Below, piece by piece: positions 1 through 9,279 of a stretch of 42,173 bases of DNA. The position numbers were made by a program, and so were the translations under genes. The DNA comes from Sphingomonas sp. (GTDB lineage Bacteria; Pseudomonadota; Alphaproteobacteria; Sphingomonadales; Sphingomonadaceae), in contig JAICVC010000002.1 in NCBI GenBank assembly GCA_025935515.1, positions 1-42,173 on the forward strand, read 5' to 3'. The notes beneath the pieces were generated by a model, which searched no databases, was not told where the DNA came from, and worked only from the letters and a program-made list of their open reading frames with translations. The stretch's first letter is position 1, and every line of letters begins with the position of its first letter.

Positions 1-2457
1 CGAGCCCGCGCGTTCCAGCAATTCGTCCGCGTCGCGGATCGAGAAGTGGTTGCCGCCCTTATACTTGTCGAGCTCCTCCCATGCGACCGGCGCTGCCACC
101 GGGGCGCCTTCGCGGGCGCGGGCGGAATAAGGCATGACCGCGGTCGCACCGCGCTGGTTGCGCAGCCAGTCGAGGAAGATGCGGCCCTTGCGCTGGACCT
201 TGCGGATGTTGGCCGTGAAGGTTTGCGGCTCCGCTTCCGAGATCGCGCGGCTGAAGCGGTCGGCGAAGCTTTTGACCGTCGGCCAGTCCTTCGACGCGTC
301 GAGCGGCACGACCACGTGGATGCCTTTGCCGCCTGACAGGAGCGGGAAGCTCTTGAGGCCCAGATCCTCGAGCAAGACCTTCAGCCGGACAGCCGCCGAC
401 TTGACCTTGGCGAAGTCGAGGCCGACGTCGGGATCGAGGTCGAATACAAGGCGGTCGGGAAATTCGACCTTGTCGATCTTGCTGCCCCAGCCATGGAATT
501 CGAGCGTGCCCATTTGCACGCTCGCGAGCAGCCCCCGGATGTCATCGAAATAGAGATAGTCCTCGGTGTCGCCATCGCTCTCCTCGATCGGGACCTGCTT
601 CACGTGCGGGCCGAAGGTGCCCTTGTCGTGCTTCTGGAAAAAGCACTCGCCGGTGCGCCCGCCGGGGCAGCGGATCAGGGTCATCGGCCGCCTGGCCGCG
701 TCGATCATGACCAGCGGCTCGACCGTCGCGTAATAGTCCGCGAGGTCCTTCTTGGTGAGTGCGAGCTCGGGGAAGATCACGCGCTCCGGGCTGCTGATCT
801 CGATCCCGAAATCCCCGGCAGTCGCCGCGCCCTTCTTCCCCTTGCGGCTGCTCTTTTTCTCGGTGGCTTTCAGCTTCTGCGGCTCCTCCAAAACGACATC
901 CTTGGCGGGCTTGTCCTCGCGCAGGCCGAGGAAGCTCGGGTGACGCAGGATCCCGTCGTCGGTGAACTCGGTGTAGGCGATCTCGGCGACCAGTTTGGGC
1001 TTGATATAGTGTGCGCCCTTGCGATCGGTGCGCGGCACCTCGACCGGCGCCTTGTCGACGGCAAGCGGCCGCATGCGCTCCATCAGCTCCCGGATCAGCT
1101 CGCCGCTGAAGCCGGTGCCGACCTTGCCGACATAGGTGAGCTTGCGGCCTTCCTTCGCGGCCAGCAGCAGCGAGCGGAAGCCGAGCCGTTTGTCGCTCTC
1201 CGACCAGCCGACGATCACGAATTCCTGGCGCTGGATGCATTTGACCTTGAGCCAGCTGCGGGTGCGGATGCCCTTGTAGGCGGCGTTGGCGACCTTCGAG
1301 ACGATCCCCTCGCCGCCCATCTTGCAGACTTGCGCGAACATCTCATCGCCGCGGCCGATGACGTGGTCGCCGTAGAGGATCGGCGGCGACACCCCTTCGA
1401 GCAGCGCCGCCAGCCGCTGCTTGCGCTCGATGTTCGGCAGCTTCCGAATGTCCTCCCCCCGATCGATCAGCAGGTCGAAGGCGTAGAAGACGAGGTTCGC
1501 ACCTTTTTGCTCCTTCAGCGTCGCCTGCAGCAGCTGGAAGCTGGGCTTGCCCTGGTCGTCGATGGCGACCGCCTCGCCGTCGATCAGGCAGCCGGCGGGC
1601 AGCCTCGCCGCCGCCTTGACCAGCGCCTTGAACTTGTCGCTCCAGTCCTTGCCGTTGCGGGTCCAGGCGGTGGCGACGCCGTCGCCGACCGCGAGCAGCA
1701 GCCGGTAGCCGTCATACTTGTACTCGTGGATCCAGTTGCTGCCGGTGGGCACTTCGTCGACCAGCGTCGCGAGCTGCGGCTCCATGAACGGCGGCGGCGC
1801 CTTGCCGGCCTTCTTCTTCGCGCGCCCGCCCTTCTGGCCGCCGCGGTTCGATTTCCACACGTCCTCGCCGGCGGCGATCTCGGCCATCGTCCGGCCGGTG
1901 GTGACGCTGGTCACGCAATTGTCGACCAGCGCGTCGCCATCATCGGGCTCGGCGAAATCGTCAGTGACTTTCTTCAGCATCCACGGCTCGGCCTTCTCAC
2001 CGGGCTTGGGCTTGAGGCGAAACATCACCCATTCGCCCTTCATCCGCTCGCCTTCGAGCGTGAAGTGGAGGTGGCCCTCCTCGATGGTCCGCAAAGGGTC
2101 CTTGCGCGGGTCGGGCTCCCAGCGCCCCTGGTCCCACAGCATCACTGTGCCGCCGCCATATTCGCCCTTGGGAATCGTGCCTTCGAAATCGCCGTAGTCG
2201 AGCGGATGGTCCTCGGTCCGCATCGCCAGGCGATTCTCGCCGGGGTCGAGGCTCGGCCCCTTGGGTACCGCCCAGCTTTTCAACACGCCGTCGAGCTCCA
2301 GCCGGAAATCCCAGTGAAGCCGCGAGGCGTCGTGCTTCTGGACGACGAAGCTGTCGCCCCTGCCCTTCAGCCTGCGGCCCTTGGGCTCCTTCGTCTTCGA
2401 AAAGTCGCGCTTCCGGTTGTAGGTCTCGATGTCGAGCGGAACCTTACGCGTGGGCAC
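1..2457 (-). CDS. ligD: ATP-dependent DNA ligase LigD (NHEJ; PE, ligase and polymerase domains), truncated at the window edge
   Basis: Minus-strand reading from GTG at 2457 gives VPTRKVPLDIETYNRKRDFSKTKEPKG..FVVQKHDASRLHWDFRLELDGVLKSWAVPKG (PE domain), then EYKYDGYR ligase motif, then a polymerase domain ending PVAWEELDKYKGGNHFSIRDADELLERAGS with no stop before position 1. Not in the ORF track because it is open at the left edge. Confidence 0.93.
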   Translation of the reverse strand, partial: MPTRKVPLDIETYNRKRDFSKTKEPKGRRLKGRGDSFVVQKHDASRLHWDFRLELDGVLKSWAVPKGPSLDPGENRLAMRTEDHPLDYGDFEGTIPKGEYGGGTVMLWDQGRWEPDPRKDPLRTIEEGHLHFTLEGERMKGEWVMFRLKPKPGEKAEPWMLKKVTDDFAEPDDGDALVDNCVTSVTTGRTMAEIAAGEDVWKSNRGGQKGGRAKKKAGKAPPPFMEPQLATLVDEVPTGSNWIHEYKYDGYRLLLAVGDGVATAWTRNGKDWSDKFKALVKAAARLPAGCLIDGEAVAIDDQGKPSFQLLQATLKEQKGANLVFYAFDLLIDRGEDIRKLPNIERKQRLAALLEGVSPPILYGDHVIGRGDEMFAQVCKMGGEGIVSKVANAAYKGIRTRSWLKVKCIQRQEFVIVGWSESDKRLGFRSLLLAAKEGRKLTYVGKVGTGFSGELIRELMERMRPLAVDKAPVEVPRTDRKGAHYIKPKLVAEIAYTEFTDDGILRHPSFLGLREDKPAKDVVLEEPQKLKATEKKSSRKGKKGAATAGDFGIEISSPERVIFPELALTKKDLADYYATVEPLVMIDAARRPMTLIRCPGGRTGECFFQKHDKGTFGPHVKQVPIEESDGDTEDYLYFDDIRGLLASVQMGTLEFHGWGSKIDKVEFPDRLVFDLDPDVGLDFAKVKSAAVRLKVLLEDLGLKSFPLLSGGKGIHVVVPLDASKDWPTVKSFADRFSRAISEAEPQTFTANIRKVQRKGRIFLDWLRNQRGATAVMPYSARAREGAPVAAPVAWEELDKYKGGNHFSIRDADELLERAGS

Positions 2458-2495
2458 TACTCAACCTCCCGTCATCCTCGCAATGACGAAACTCA

Positions 2496-3374
2496 TTACG
2501 CCCGCTTGCGTGCCGGTTCCTTTTTCGCCGCCGGCTTCTTGGCGGCCGGCTTCTTGGTCTTGCCAGCCGCCTTGCCCTTCTTTTCGTCGCCGAGGCTCTT
2601 CTTGAGCGCGGCCATCAGGTCGATGACGTTAGAGCCCCTGGGCGGCGGCGCATCGGCGTCCGGGTCCTCGATGATCTTCTCGCCCTTCGCCTTCTTTTTC
2701 TCTTCGATTAGGCGATGGAGCGCGTCGACGTAGCGATTGTGGAATTCCTTCGGGTCGAACTCACCGGCCTTCCGCTCGATCAGCATCGAGGCCATGTCGA
2801 GCAGGTCCGGATCGGGCTTGGTATCGCCGATGTCGCGGAAGAAGCCCGAGCTCTTGTGGATTTCGTCGGCGTAACGGAGCGTCTCTAGCAGCAGCCCGCG
2901 CCCGCATGGCTTCAGTGCCACCACATATTCCTGCCCGCGCATCGCGAGCTGGCCGACTCCGACCTTCTTGGCGGCCTTGAGCGCGTCCCGAAGCACGACA
3001 TAGGCCTCTTCCGCGAGATCGTCGGCGGGCACGATGTAATAAGGCTTGTCGAAATAGGTCGCGTCGATGTCGTCCTCGTCGACGAACTGGACGAGGTCGA
3101 GAGTCTTGCGGCTCTCGAGCTTGACGCTGTCGATCTCCTCCGGGTCGAGCAGGATGTAGTGGCCCTTGGAGACCTCATAGCCCTTAACGATCTCGTCGCG
3201 GTCGACCGGGCCGATCCCAGGCACGACCTTCTCATATTTGATGCGCTTGCCGGTCGGCTCGTGCACCTGGTGAAACTGGATCTGGGCGCCGCTCTTGGTC
3301 GCCGGGTACAGCTCAACGGGGATCGAGACCAAGGCGAGCCGGATCTGCCCGCGCCAAATCGATCGTGCCGCCAT
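2496..3374 (-). CDS. ku: Ku protein (NHEJ DNA end-binding) with Lys/Ala-rich C-terminal tail
   Basis: 292 aa; MAARSIWRGQIRLALVSIPVELYPATKSGAQIQFHQVHEPTGKRIKYEKVVPGIGPVDRDEIVKGYE is typical bacterial Ku; AAAGGAG Shine-Dalgarno upstream. Confidence 0.96.
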   Translation of the reverse strand: MAARSIWRGQIRLALVSIPVELYPATKSGAQIQFHQVHEPTGKRIKYEKVVPGIGPVDRDEIVKGYEVSKGHYILLDPEEIDSVKLESRKTLDLVQFVDEDDIDATYFDKPYYIVPADDLAEEAYVVLRDALKAAKKVGVGQLAMRGQEYVVALKPCGRGLLLETLRYADEIHKSSGFFRDIGDTKPDPDLLDMASMLIERKAGEFDPKEFHNRYVDALHRLIEEKKKAKGEKIIEDPDADAPPPRGSNVIDLMAALKKSLGDEKKGKAAGKTKKPAAKKPAAKKEPARKRA

Positions 3375-3399
3375 GAACGCGTCTCCTTTGCGGACGGAT

Positions 3400-4188
3400 T
3401 CAATTCATTGCGGCACCGAGTCGTTCCCGAGTGGCCGCCTTCAATGATCGTATCAGCTCCGTAACATCTTCGCCAAGACCGACTTTTTCGACGATTGCCG
3501 AGCCGCAAATGACCCCTCTCGCACCGGCCGAGACGGCGGAGCGGACGTGTTCGGGTTTGGAAATCCCAAAACCGAACACCGCAGGCGGAGCGCCGGCGGC
3601 CTGAAGGCGGCCAATCAGCCGCGAATCGAAGTGGCCGCCGGCATGGGTGCCGGTGATTCCCGCTCGGCTGACGCAATAAATATAGGCTTTCGAAAGCCTT
3701 GCGATGCGTTGGACGGTTGCGTCCGGCGTGTTGGCGGCCGCGATCAGCACCGGCTCGATGCCCCCCTGCTCCATCTTGCGAGCGAACGGATCGGCCTCCA
3801 GCGAGGGAACGTCGGCGATCAGCAGGCTGTCGGCGCCCGCCTCGGCCGCGTCGCGCATGAACCCGGTCCGAGCGGCAACGATATTGGCGTAAGTCAGGAT
3901 GCCGATCGGCACGTCGGTGTGGTGCGACCGCAACGCCGCGATGAGGTCGAGGCAATCGCCGACTCGGACTCCGGCGGCGAGCGCGCGCTGTGCGGCGGCC
4001 TGGATCACGGGCCCGTCCGCGACCGGGTCGGAGAACGGGATCCCGACCTCGATCATGTCGGCGCCGGCATCGACGGCTTGATGGAGCACTCCTGCGCTGG
4101 TTTCGAGATCGGGGTCGCCGAGCATCATGAACGCGCCGAACGCGCCTTCGCCGCCGAGCCGCTCGAACATTGCGGCATAGCGGCTCAT
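3400..4188 (-). CDS. trpA: Tryptophan synthase alpha chain
   Basis: 262 aa; [58 protein letters not shown] overlap with trpB. Confidence 0.96.
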   Translation of the reverse strand: MSRYAAMFERLGGEGAFGAFMMLGDPDLETSAGVLHQAVDAGADMIEVGIPFSDPVADGPVIQAAAQRALAAGVRVGDCLDLIAALRSHHTDVPIGILTYANIVAARTGFMRDAAEAGADSLLIADVPSLEADPFARKMEQGGIEPVLIAAANTPDATVQRIARLSKAYIYCVSRAGITGTHAGGHFDSRLIGRLQAAGAPPAVFGFGISKPEHVRSAVSAGARGVICGSAIVEKVGLGEDVTELIRSLKAATRERLGAAMN

Positions 4189-5336
4189 GCGAGCAGCCTT
4201 TCCGCTTGCGCGACATCCTTGTCGCCGCGTCCAGAGAGACCAACGAGGATCGCACTGTTCGGTTCGGCTTGCGCGAGCTTCAGCGCGTGGGCGAGCGCAT
4301 GCGCGGATTCGAACGCGCAGATGATGCCCTCGCTTTCGGCCAACGCCTTGAACGCCGCGAGCGCTTCGGCGTCGGTCGCACCGACATATTCGGCACGGCC
4401 GCTGTCCTTCAAATGCGCGTGCTCCGGGCCGACCGCCGGATAGTCGAGTCCGGCCGACACCGACCAGGTATCGGTTATCTGCCCGTCGTCGTCTTGCAGG
4501 AGGTAGGTCTCGGCGCCGTGGAGAATGCCCCGCACACCGCGCAGAAGCGTGGCACCATGCTCGTCGCCGTCGAGGCCCTTGCCGGCGGCCTCCACGCCGA
4601 TCAGCTGCACGCTATCGTCGAGAAAATCCGCGAACAGCCCGATTGCGTTCGACCCGCCGCCGACACAGGCGACAACGGCGTCGGGCAGCCGCTCCAATTG
4701 CTCGACGATCTGAGCCCGCGCTTCGCGGCCGATCACCCGCTGGAACTCCCGCACCATCGTCGGGAACGGGTGCGGGCCTGCGGCCGTCCCGAGCAAATAA
4801 TGGGTAGTCTCGAAGCTCGCCGACCAATCACGCAGCGCCTCGTTGATCGCATCCTTGAGCGTACGCCCACCGCTCTCGACGGGAATGACCTCGGCGCCCA
4901 TCAACTGCATCCGAAAGACATTGAGCTGCTGCCGCTCGACGTCCTCGGCACCCATGTAGATGACCGTCTCGAAGCCGAGCAGTGCTCCCACGAGCGCCGT
5001 GGCGACACCGTGCTGGCCGGCGCCGGTCTCGGCGATCAGCCGGGTCTTGGCCATGCGCCTGGCAAGGAGACCCTGCCCGAGCACCTGGTTGGTCTTGTGT
5101 GCGCCGCCGTGGAGTAGGTCCTCGCGCTTCAGATAGATATTGCCGGGCAGGTTGCGACAGCGGGTCAGGGGGGTCGGGCGGCCGGCGTAATTGGCGAGCA
5201 GATCGTTGAGTTCGCTCGTGAAGTGCGGATCATCCTGCGCGTCGAGAAATGCCGCCTCCAACTGCTCGAGCGCCGGAACGAGGATTTCCGGGACGTAGCA
5301 GCCGCCGAAGCGGCCGAAGCGGCCGTTCAGGCGCAT
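4185..5336 (-). CDS. trpB: Tryptophan synthase beta chain
   Basis: 383 aa; [54 protein letters not shown]. Confidence 0.97.
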   Translation of the reverse strand: MRLNGRFGRFGGCYVPEILVPALEQLEAAFLDAQDDPHFTSELNDLLANYAGRPTPLTRCRNLPGNIYLKREDLLHGGAHKTNQVLGQGLLARRMAKTRLIAETGAGQHGVATALVGALLGFETVIYMGAEDVERQQLNVFRMQLMGAEVIPVESGGRTLKDAINEALRDWSASFETTHYLLGTAAGPHPFPTMVREFQRVIGREARAQIVEQLERLPDAVVACVGGGSNAIGLFADFLDDSVQLIGVEAAGKGLDGDEHGATLLRGVRGILHGAETYLLQDDDGQITDTWSVSAGLDYPAVGPEHAHLKDSGRAEYVGATDAEALAAFKALAESEGIICAFESAHALAHALKLAQAEPNSAILVGLSGRGDKDVAQAERLLA

Positions 5337-6712
5337 GCGCGGAGCCGCTGACGCGATGTTGGCCGCAGAACCTCGAACAGCGCCGCGATCTTATCGCGCG
5401 ACTTGCGGCCCGGTCGGACGTCGAGCGCGGAGCCGACGTCGATCGCGTAAGCACCGGCGTGCGTCGCCGCGCGCGCGTTGGTGGGCCCGATCCCGCCTGC
5501 GACGATCGACCGCGACAAATCAGGATGGCCTTTCACCAGACTCCAGTCGAAGCTGCGCCCGCTCCCGCCATCGCCATTGTCGAAGACGAGGCGGTCGCCG
5601 CCGCGGCTGACCAGCGGCTCGCGGCCGACACTGAGCGCGGTCCAGATTTCGCAGGCCCACGGCAGCTCGCGCCGAAGCGCACGGACATATTCGACGTCCT
5701 CGCGACCGTGCAGCTGGACCGCGTGCACATTCATCAAAGTCGCAATGTCGGCGACCATGCCGAGCGGCGCATCGCGGAACACGCCGACCGGGAGCATGCC
5801 CGTTTGGCGTGCGGTTGCGGCCAGCGGCGCGGCTTGCTGTGCCGTGACATGCCGGGGGCTGCCTGGCACGAACACGAAGCCGGCGAATGCCGCTGGCCGG
5901 GCGGCGCGCACATCCGCGCCGCAATTCAATCCGCAGATTTTGGTGCGGCCGAACATCAGTTCCCGCGCGGCCCACGCCGGTTCACTAGCACGCATCAACG
6001 ACGAGCCGACCAGGAAGCCGTCGACCAGTGGAGACAGACGTTCGACGTCAGCGCGATCGCCAATCCCCGATTCCGACACGAGCAGCCGATCCGGCGCCAG
6101 CAAGGCCAGGCGCCTGGTGGTCGAAAGGTCGATGGTGAGGTCGCGAAGGTCGCGGTTGTTGATGCCGATCAGCGGTGCACCGAGCGCCAGTGCCCGCCGC
6201 ATCTCTGACTCATCATGCACCTCGACCAGCGCGTCCATGCCGAAACAGCCGGCTTCCGCGATCATCTCGCGCGCGTTCCCGTCGTCGAGCAACGAAAGCA
6301 TAACCAGGATCGCATCCGCTCCGGCGATGCGAGCCTCGGCAACCTGCCGGCGGTCGACGAAAAAGTCCTTGGCCAGTATGGGGCCATCGAACGCGCCACG
6401 GGCGGCTGCCAGGTCGTCGAGCGAACCGCCGAAGAATGTGCGGTCGGTCAGGACGCTGAGCGCATCGGCGACTCCGTCGTAGCCGCGAGCCAGGGCCGCG
6501 GGGTCCGCGTCGAGGCGGATTGCGCCACCCGATGGAGATGCTTTCTTGATCTCCAGAATGAAGCGCGCGCCGGGCTTGCGGATCGCAGCAGCGAGGCTGC
6601 GGCTGGTGGGCCGAGCGCGATCGCGGAGCGCGTCGAGCGATACGCCGTCGTACCGCAGCCCCAGCTCCTCGCGCTTGGCGGCGGCGATCTTGCCGAGCAC
6701 GCCTTCAGCCAC
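5327..6712 (-). CDS. trpCF: Fused indole-3-glycerol-phosphate synthase / phosphoribosylanthranilate isomerase (TrpC-TrpF)
   Basis: Single ORF: TrpC part ([74 protein letters not shown]) continuing in frame into TrpF part ([44 protein letters not shown]). GTG start at 6712 overlaps the trpD stop (GTGGCTGA). Confidence 0.93.
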   Translation of the reverse strand: MAEGVLGKIAAAKREELGLRYDGVSLDALRDRARPTSRSLAAAIRKPGARFILEIKKASPSGGAIRLDADPAALARGYDGVADALSVLTDRTFFGGSLDDLAAARGAFDGPILAKDFFVDRRQVAEARIAGADAILVMLSLLDDGNAREMIAEAGCFGMDALVEVHDESEMRRALALGAPLIGINNRDLRDLTIDLSTTRRLALLAPDRLLVSESGIGDRADVERLSPLVDGFLVGSSLMRASEPAWAARELMFGRTKICGLNCGADVRAARPAAFAGFVFVPGSPRHVTAQQAAPLAATARQTGMLPVGVFRDAPLGMVADIATLMNVHAVQLHGREDVEYVRALRRELPWACEIWTALSVGREPLVSRGGDRLVFDNGDGGSGRSFDWSLVKGHPDLSRSIVAGGIGPTNARAATHAGAYAIDVGSALDVRPGRKSRDKIAALFEVLRPTSRQRLRACA

Positions 6713-7772
6713 GGCTGGCCTCGATGAAGGAGTCGAGCACGGCGCGCGCTCGCCGCGAACGCATCGCTTCCATGGCGAAGCCCACGCCGTCCTTGAGATC
6801 GGCGACACGGCCCGCAGTCATCAGCAGCGCGCCGGCATTCAGTGCGACGATTGCGATATCGGCCCGTCCCCCGATCCCCGACAATATGTCTCGGAGCCGG
6901 CGCGCGTTTTCGTCCGGCGCTCCGCCGGCGATCCGATCGACGGGCATGCGCTCGAGGCCGGCTTGCTCGGGGGTGATTTCGAGCTCCTTCAGCTTGCCGT
7001 CACGCAGCGATACGGCCTTGGTGAAGCCGTGAAGCGCGACTTCGTCCAGCCCGGAGCCGTGAACCACGAGGGCACGTTCCACGCCGAGCGCGCACAGCGT
7101 CTCTGCAATCGGCCGCAACAGCTTCGGGTCGGCGACGCCGAGCAACTGCACCCTCGGCCGAGCGGGGTTCAGGCAGGGGCCCAGCAAATTCATGATCGTG
7201 CGCACCTTGAGAGCGCGGCGGACCGGCCCCGCATGGGCAATCCCCGGATGATACCTGGGCGCGAGCAGGAAGCAGAAACCGGTCTGGTCGAGGATTTCGC
7301 GCGATTCCATCGGGCTCAGATCGAGCCGCGCGCCGAGCGCTTCGAGCACGTCGGCCGAGCCGCATTTCGAGGTGAATGACCGGTTGCCGTGCTTGATGAC
7401 CGGCAGGCCGCAGGCCGCAGCGACGAAGGCCGCTGCGGTGGAGACGTTGATCGACCCCGAGAAATCGCCGCCAGTGCCGCAGCTGTCGGCGAACAGGGTC
7501 GCCGGCGACGGGAACGGGCTGGCCGCCGCGCGCAACGCTTCCGCCGCGCCAATCAGTTCCTCGGCGGTTTCGCCTTTAACTCGGAGCGCGACGAAGGCCG
7601 CCGCCATCAAGGGCTCGCTGAGCGAACCGTCCACGATGCGCGCGAACAAGCTACGCGTCGAAGCGCGGTCGAGATCCTCGCCGTCGAGGAGGCGGGTGAT
7701 TGCGGCCTCAGCGTCGGGATCGGCGGCAGGCGCGGCGACCGCAGCACGTGGAAAAGTCAGAACCTGGTTCAT
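6705..7772 (-). CDS. trpD: Anthranilate phosphoribosyltransferase
   Basis: 355 aa; SCGTGGDFSGSINVSTAAAFVAAACGLPVIKHGNRSFTSKCGSADVLEALG. Confidence 0.96.
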   Translation of the reverse strand: MNQVLTFPRAAVAAPAADPDAEAAITRLLDGEDLDRASTRSLFARIVDGSLSEPLMAAAFVALRVKGETAEELIGAAEALRAAASPFPSPATLFADSCGTGGDFSGSINVSTAAAFVAAACGLPVIKHGNRSFTSKCGSADVLEALGARLDLSPMESREILDQTGFCFLLAPRYHPGIAHAGPVRRALKVRTIMNLLGPCLNPARPRVQLLGVADPKLLRPIAETLCALGVERALVVHGSGLDEVALHGFTKAVSLRDGKLKELEITPEQAGLERMPVDRIAGGAPDENARRLRDILSGIGGRADIAIVALNAGALLMTAGRVADLKDGVGFAMEAMRSRRARAVLDSFIEASRG

Positions 7773-7790
7773 GAAAACTCACCTGGAAAC

Positions 7791-7814
7791 AAAAAAGCCC
7801 GCCGGTCGGCGGGC
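7791..7814 (-). terminator. Rho-independent terminator (trp attenuator) upstream of trpD
   Basis: Minus strand GCCCGCC-GACC-GGCGGGC followed by TTTTTT; lies between the TrpL stop and the trpD start. Confidence 0.88.
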
Positions 7815-7842
7815 GGGCAGTCGATGATCGGGTGCTAAGCGA

Positions 7843-7929
7843 TCAGTCGCGCCATCGCGCCGCAAGCGTCGCCCCGCGCCACCAGAAGCGGGCGGTCGAA
7901 GTTGCAGCGATGGCGATCAGGTTCGTCAT
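7843..7929 (-). CDS. trpL: Trp leader peptide TrpL: MTNLIAIAATSTARFWWRGATLAARWRD
   Basis: 28-codon ORF with tandem TGG TGG (7884-7879) plus a third TGG, ending about 30 nt before the attenuator hairpin. Confidence 0.85.
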   Translation of the reverse strand: MTNLIAIAATSTARFWWRGATLAARWRD

Positions 7930-7939
7930 GCGAATCGCG

Positions 7940-7968
7940 TGGTAAGGCACAGCGTCCGGGTTGGTCAA
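7940..7968 (-). promoter_or_regulatory. Candidate sigma70-type promoter of trpL-trpDCFBA (TTGACC-N17-TTACCA)
   Basis: Minus strand TTGACC (7968-7963), 17-nt spacer, TTACCA (7945-7940); 10 nt before the TrpL ATG. Confidence 0.5.
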
Positions 7969-8019
7969 CGGCCGGCGGTTGACGTCGTCGATGCCCAAAT
8001 GGCATTGGCCGGTTCCCGG

Positions 8020-8093
8020 GCGGGTGTAGCTCAATGGTAGAGCAGAAGCCTTCCAAGCTTACGACGAGGGTTCGATTCCCTTCACCCGCTCCA
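8020..8093 (+). tRNA. tRNA-Gly (TCC)
   Basis: GCGGGTG...CACCCGC acceptor stem, T-loop GGTTCGATTCC, anticodon loop CTTCCAA, encoded CCA. Confidence 0.95.
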
Positions 8094-8131
8094 ATTTCGG
8101 AGCTGCCGGGGGCAGCTTTGAAATTGGAGCG
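8087..8131 (+). other. 21-bp RNA-type hairpin overlapping the tRNA-Gly 3' end
   Basis: CGCTCCAATTTCGGAGCTGCC-GGG-GGCAGCTTTGAAATTGGAGCG: 19 Watson-Crick and 2 G.U pairs with no mismatch. Confidence 0.85.
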
Positions 8132-8226
8132 CCCGAGCGACAGCGAGGGGCGACCGGCGCTCACTCCAGCGGGGCGCGTTGACACATCCCAAGCGCGCCG
8201 CCACATGGCGCGCCTGCCTGCACCTT

Positions 8227-8312
8227 GGAGAGGTGGCCGAGTGGTTAAAGGCAGCAGACTGTAAATCTGCCCGCGCAAGCGTACGCTGGTTCGAATCCAG
8301 CCCTCTCCACCA
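8227..8312 (+). tRNA. tRNA-Tyr (GTA)
   Basis: GGAGAGG...CCTCTCC acceptor stem, anticodon context ACTGTAAATCT, long variable arm, GGTTCGAATCC T-arm, encoded CCA. Confidence 0.96.
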
Positions 8313-8603
8313 TTCATCGCGCGCCGGAACGCTGCCACATGCGGAGCCGAGAATCGGCGTATTCCAGCGCCTGAGTCGCCCGCTGTCGCGATCCTAAACT
8401 CCTCCGAATCGGATGGGGTATTCGCGTCGCCCCGAATTTTCCGCCTTGAGCATTAACTAACAAAAGTGCCCCGAACGGAAGATTCGCTCCGATCCACCCC
8501 CCTAACCTTGGTTAAGACTAAAATGGCGTGAAATCAGTGGAAAACTGGCTAATGCTTGCGACATGACTTAATGCTCGTGCGGACTTGAGCTCGGGAGCGC
8601 CGC

Positions 8604-9215
8604 ATGTTGGGCGGGGTGGGTGTTGGCTTGGACAATAATGACGGAGCGCATGATGCGCCTCGTAAACCGGTCGTTTCCAATGCGCCGGACCTGATGGCCG
8701 AGCGCGTCGCCAGGCTTTCGGCCGGTCAGCTCGACTGCCTGCTCCTCGTCGACCAGCACTTGAATTCCAAGGAGATCGCGGCAGAGCTCAAGATCTCGCC
8801 GCACACCGTCGACCAGCGCATCCGCCAGGCGCTGGCAATCCTCGGAGTTGAGCGGCGCTCGCAGGCGGCGCGCATCGTTGGCCAGGTCAAAGAACCATAT
8901 CAGCGATTGATACATCAAACGCCGTACATTTCCGGCAACCCCCAATCCGGCCACCCAGAAGCCGCGGTCAGTAATCAGATTCGGCACGCTGACCGCGCAG
9001 GGGAGTCCGGGGGAGCTGGTTTCAATACCGAGCAGAGGCCCGCATCGTTCCGGTCTTCCCTGCAACCGCCGTTCGCAACCAGGAGCAACCCACGGAATGA
9101 GATGAGCGTCGGCCAGCGGCTGTTCTGGATCGCGGCGATCGCGATCGGCTCAGCCTTCTCGGCGGGCATGTATCTCGCCGGGCTGGAAAGCCTCACACGG
9201 CTTCTCAAGAGCTAG
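8604..9215 (+). CDS. LuxR-type helix-turn-helix protein with C-terminal transmembrane segment
   Basis: LSAGQLDCLLLVDQHLNSKEIAAELKISPHTVDQRIRQALAILGVERRSQAARIV is a GerE/LuxR HTH; LFWIAAIAIGSAFSAGMYLAGL near the C-terminus is hydrophobic. Confidence 0.85.
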   Translation: MLGGVGVGLDNNDGAHDAPRKPVVSNAPDLMAERVARLSAGQLDCLLLVDQHLNSKEIAAELKISPHTVDQRIRQALAILGVERRSQAARIVGQVKEPYQRLIHQTPYISGNPQSGHPEAAVSNQIRHADRAGESGGAGFNTEQRPASFRSSLQPPFATRSNPRNEMSVGQRLFWIAAIAIGSAFSAGMYLAGLESLTRLLKS

Positions 9216-9279
9216 CTGACCGACCCCAGATCAGGCCGACAGCCACTCCGGCGTGGAACGCTCCGGAGAAGGAGCAGTC

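Noticed and set aside
493-2733. 746-aa plus-strand ORF opposite ligD and ku
   Set aside because: Antisense shadow ORF of high-GC coding DNA; the minus strand encodes clear LigD and Ku, and the plus translation is R/A/L-rich with no domain.
2912-4255. 447-aa minus-strand ORF spanning ku and trpA
   Set aside because: Alternate frame of trpA and ku; S/R-rich composition without recognisable domains.
8400-8603. Possible CtrA half-sites (TTAAC, GTTAAG) and GANTC sites upstream of the HTH gene
   Set aside because: No complete TTAA-N7-TTAA motif found; the region is locally AT-rich, so isolated half-sites are expected.
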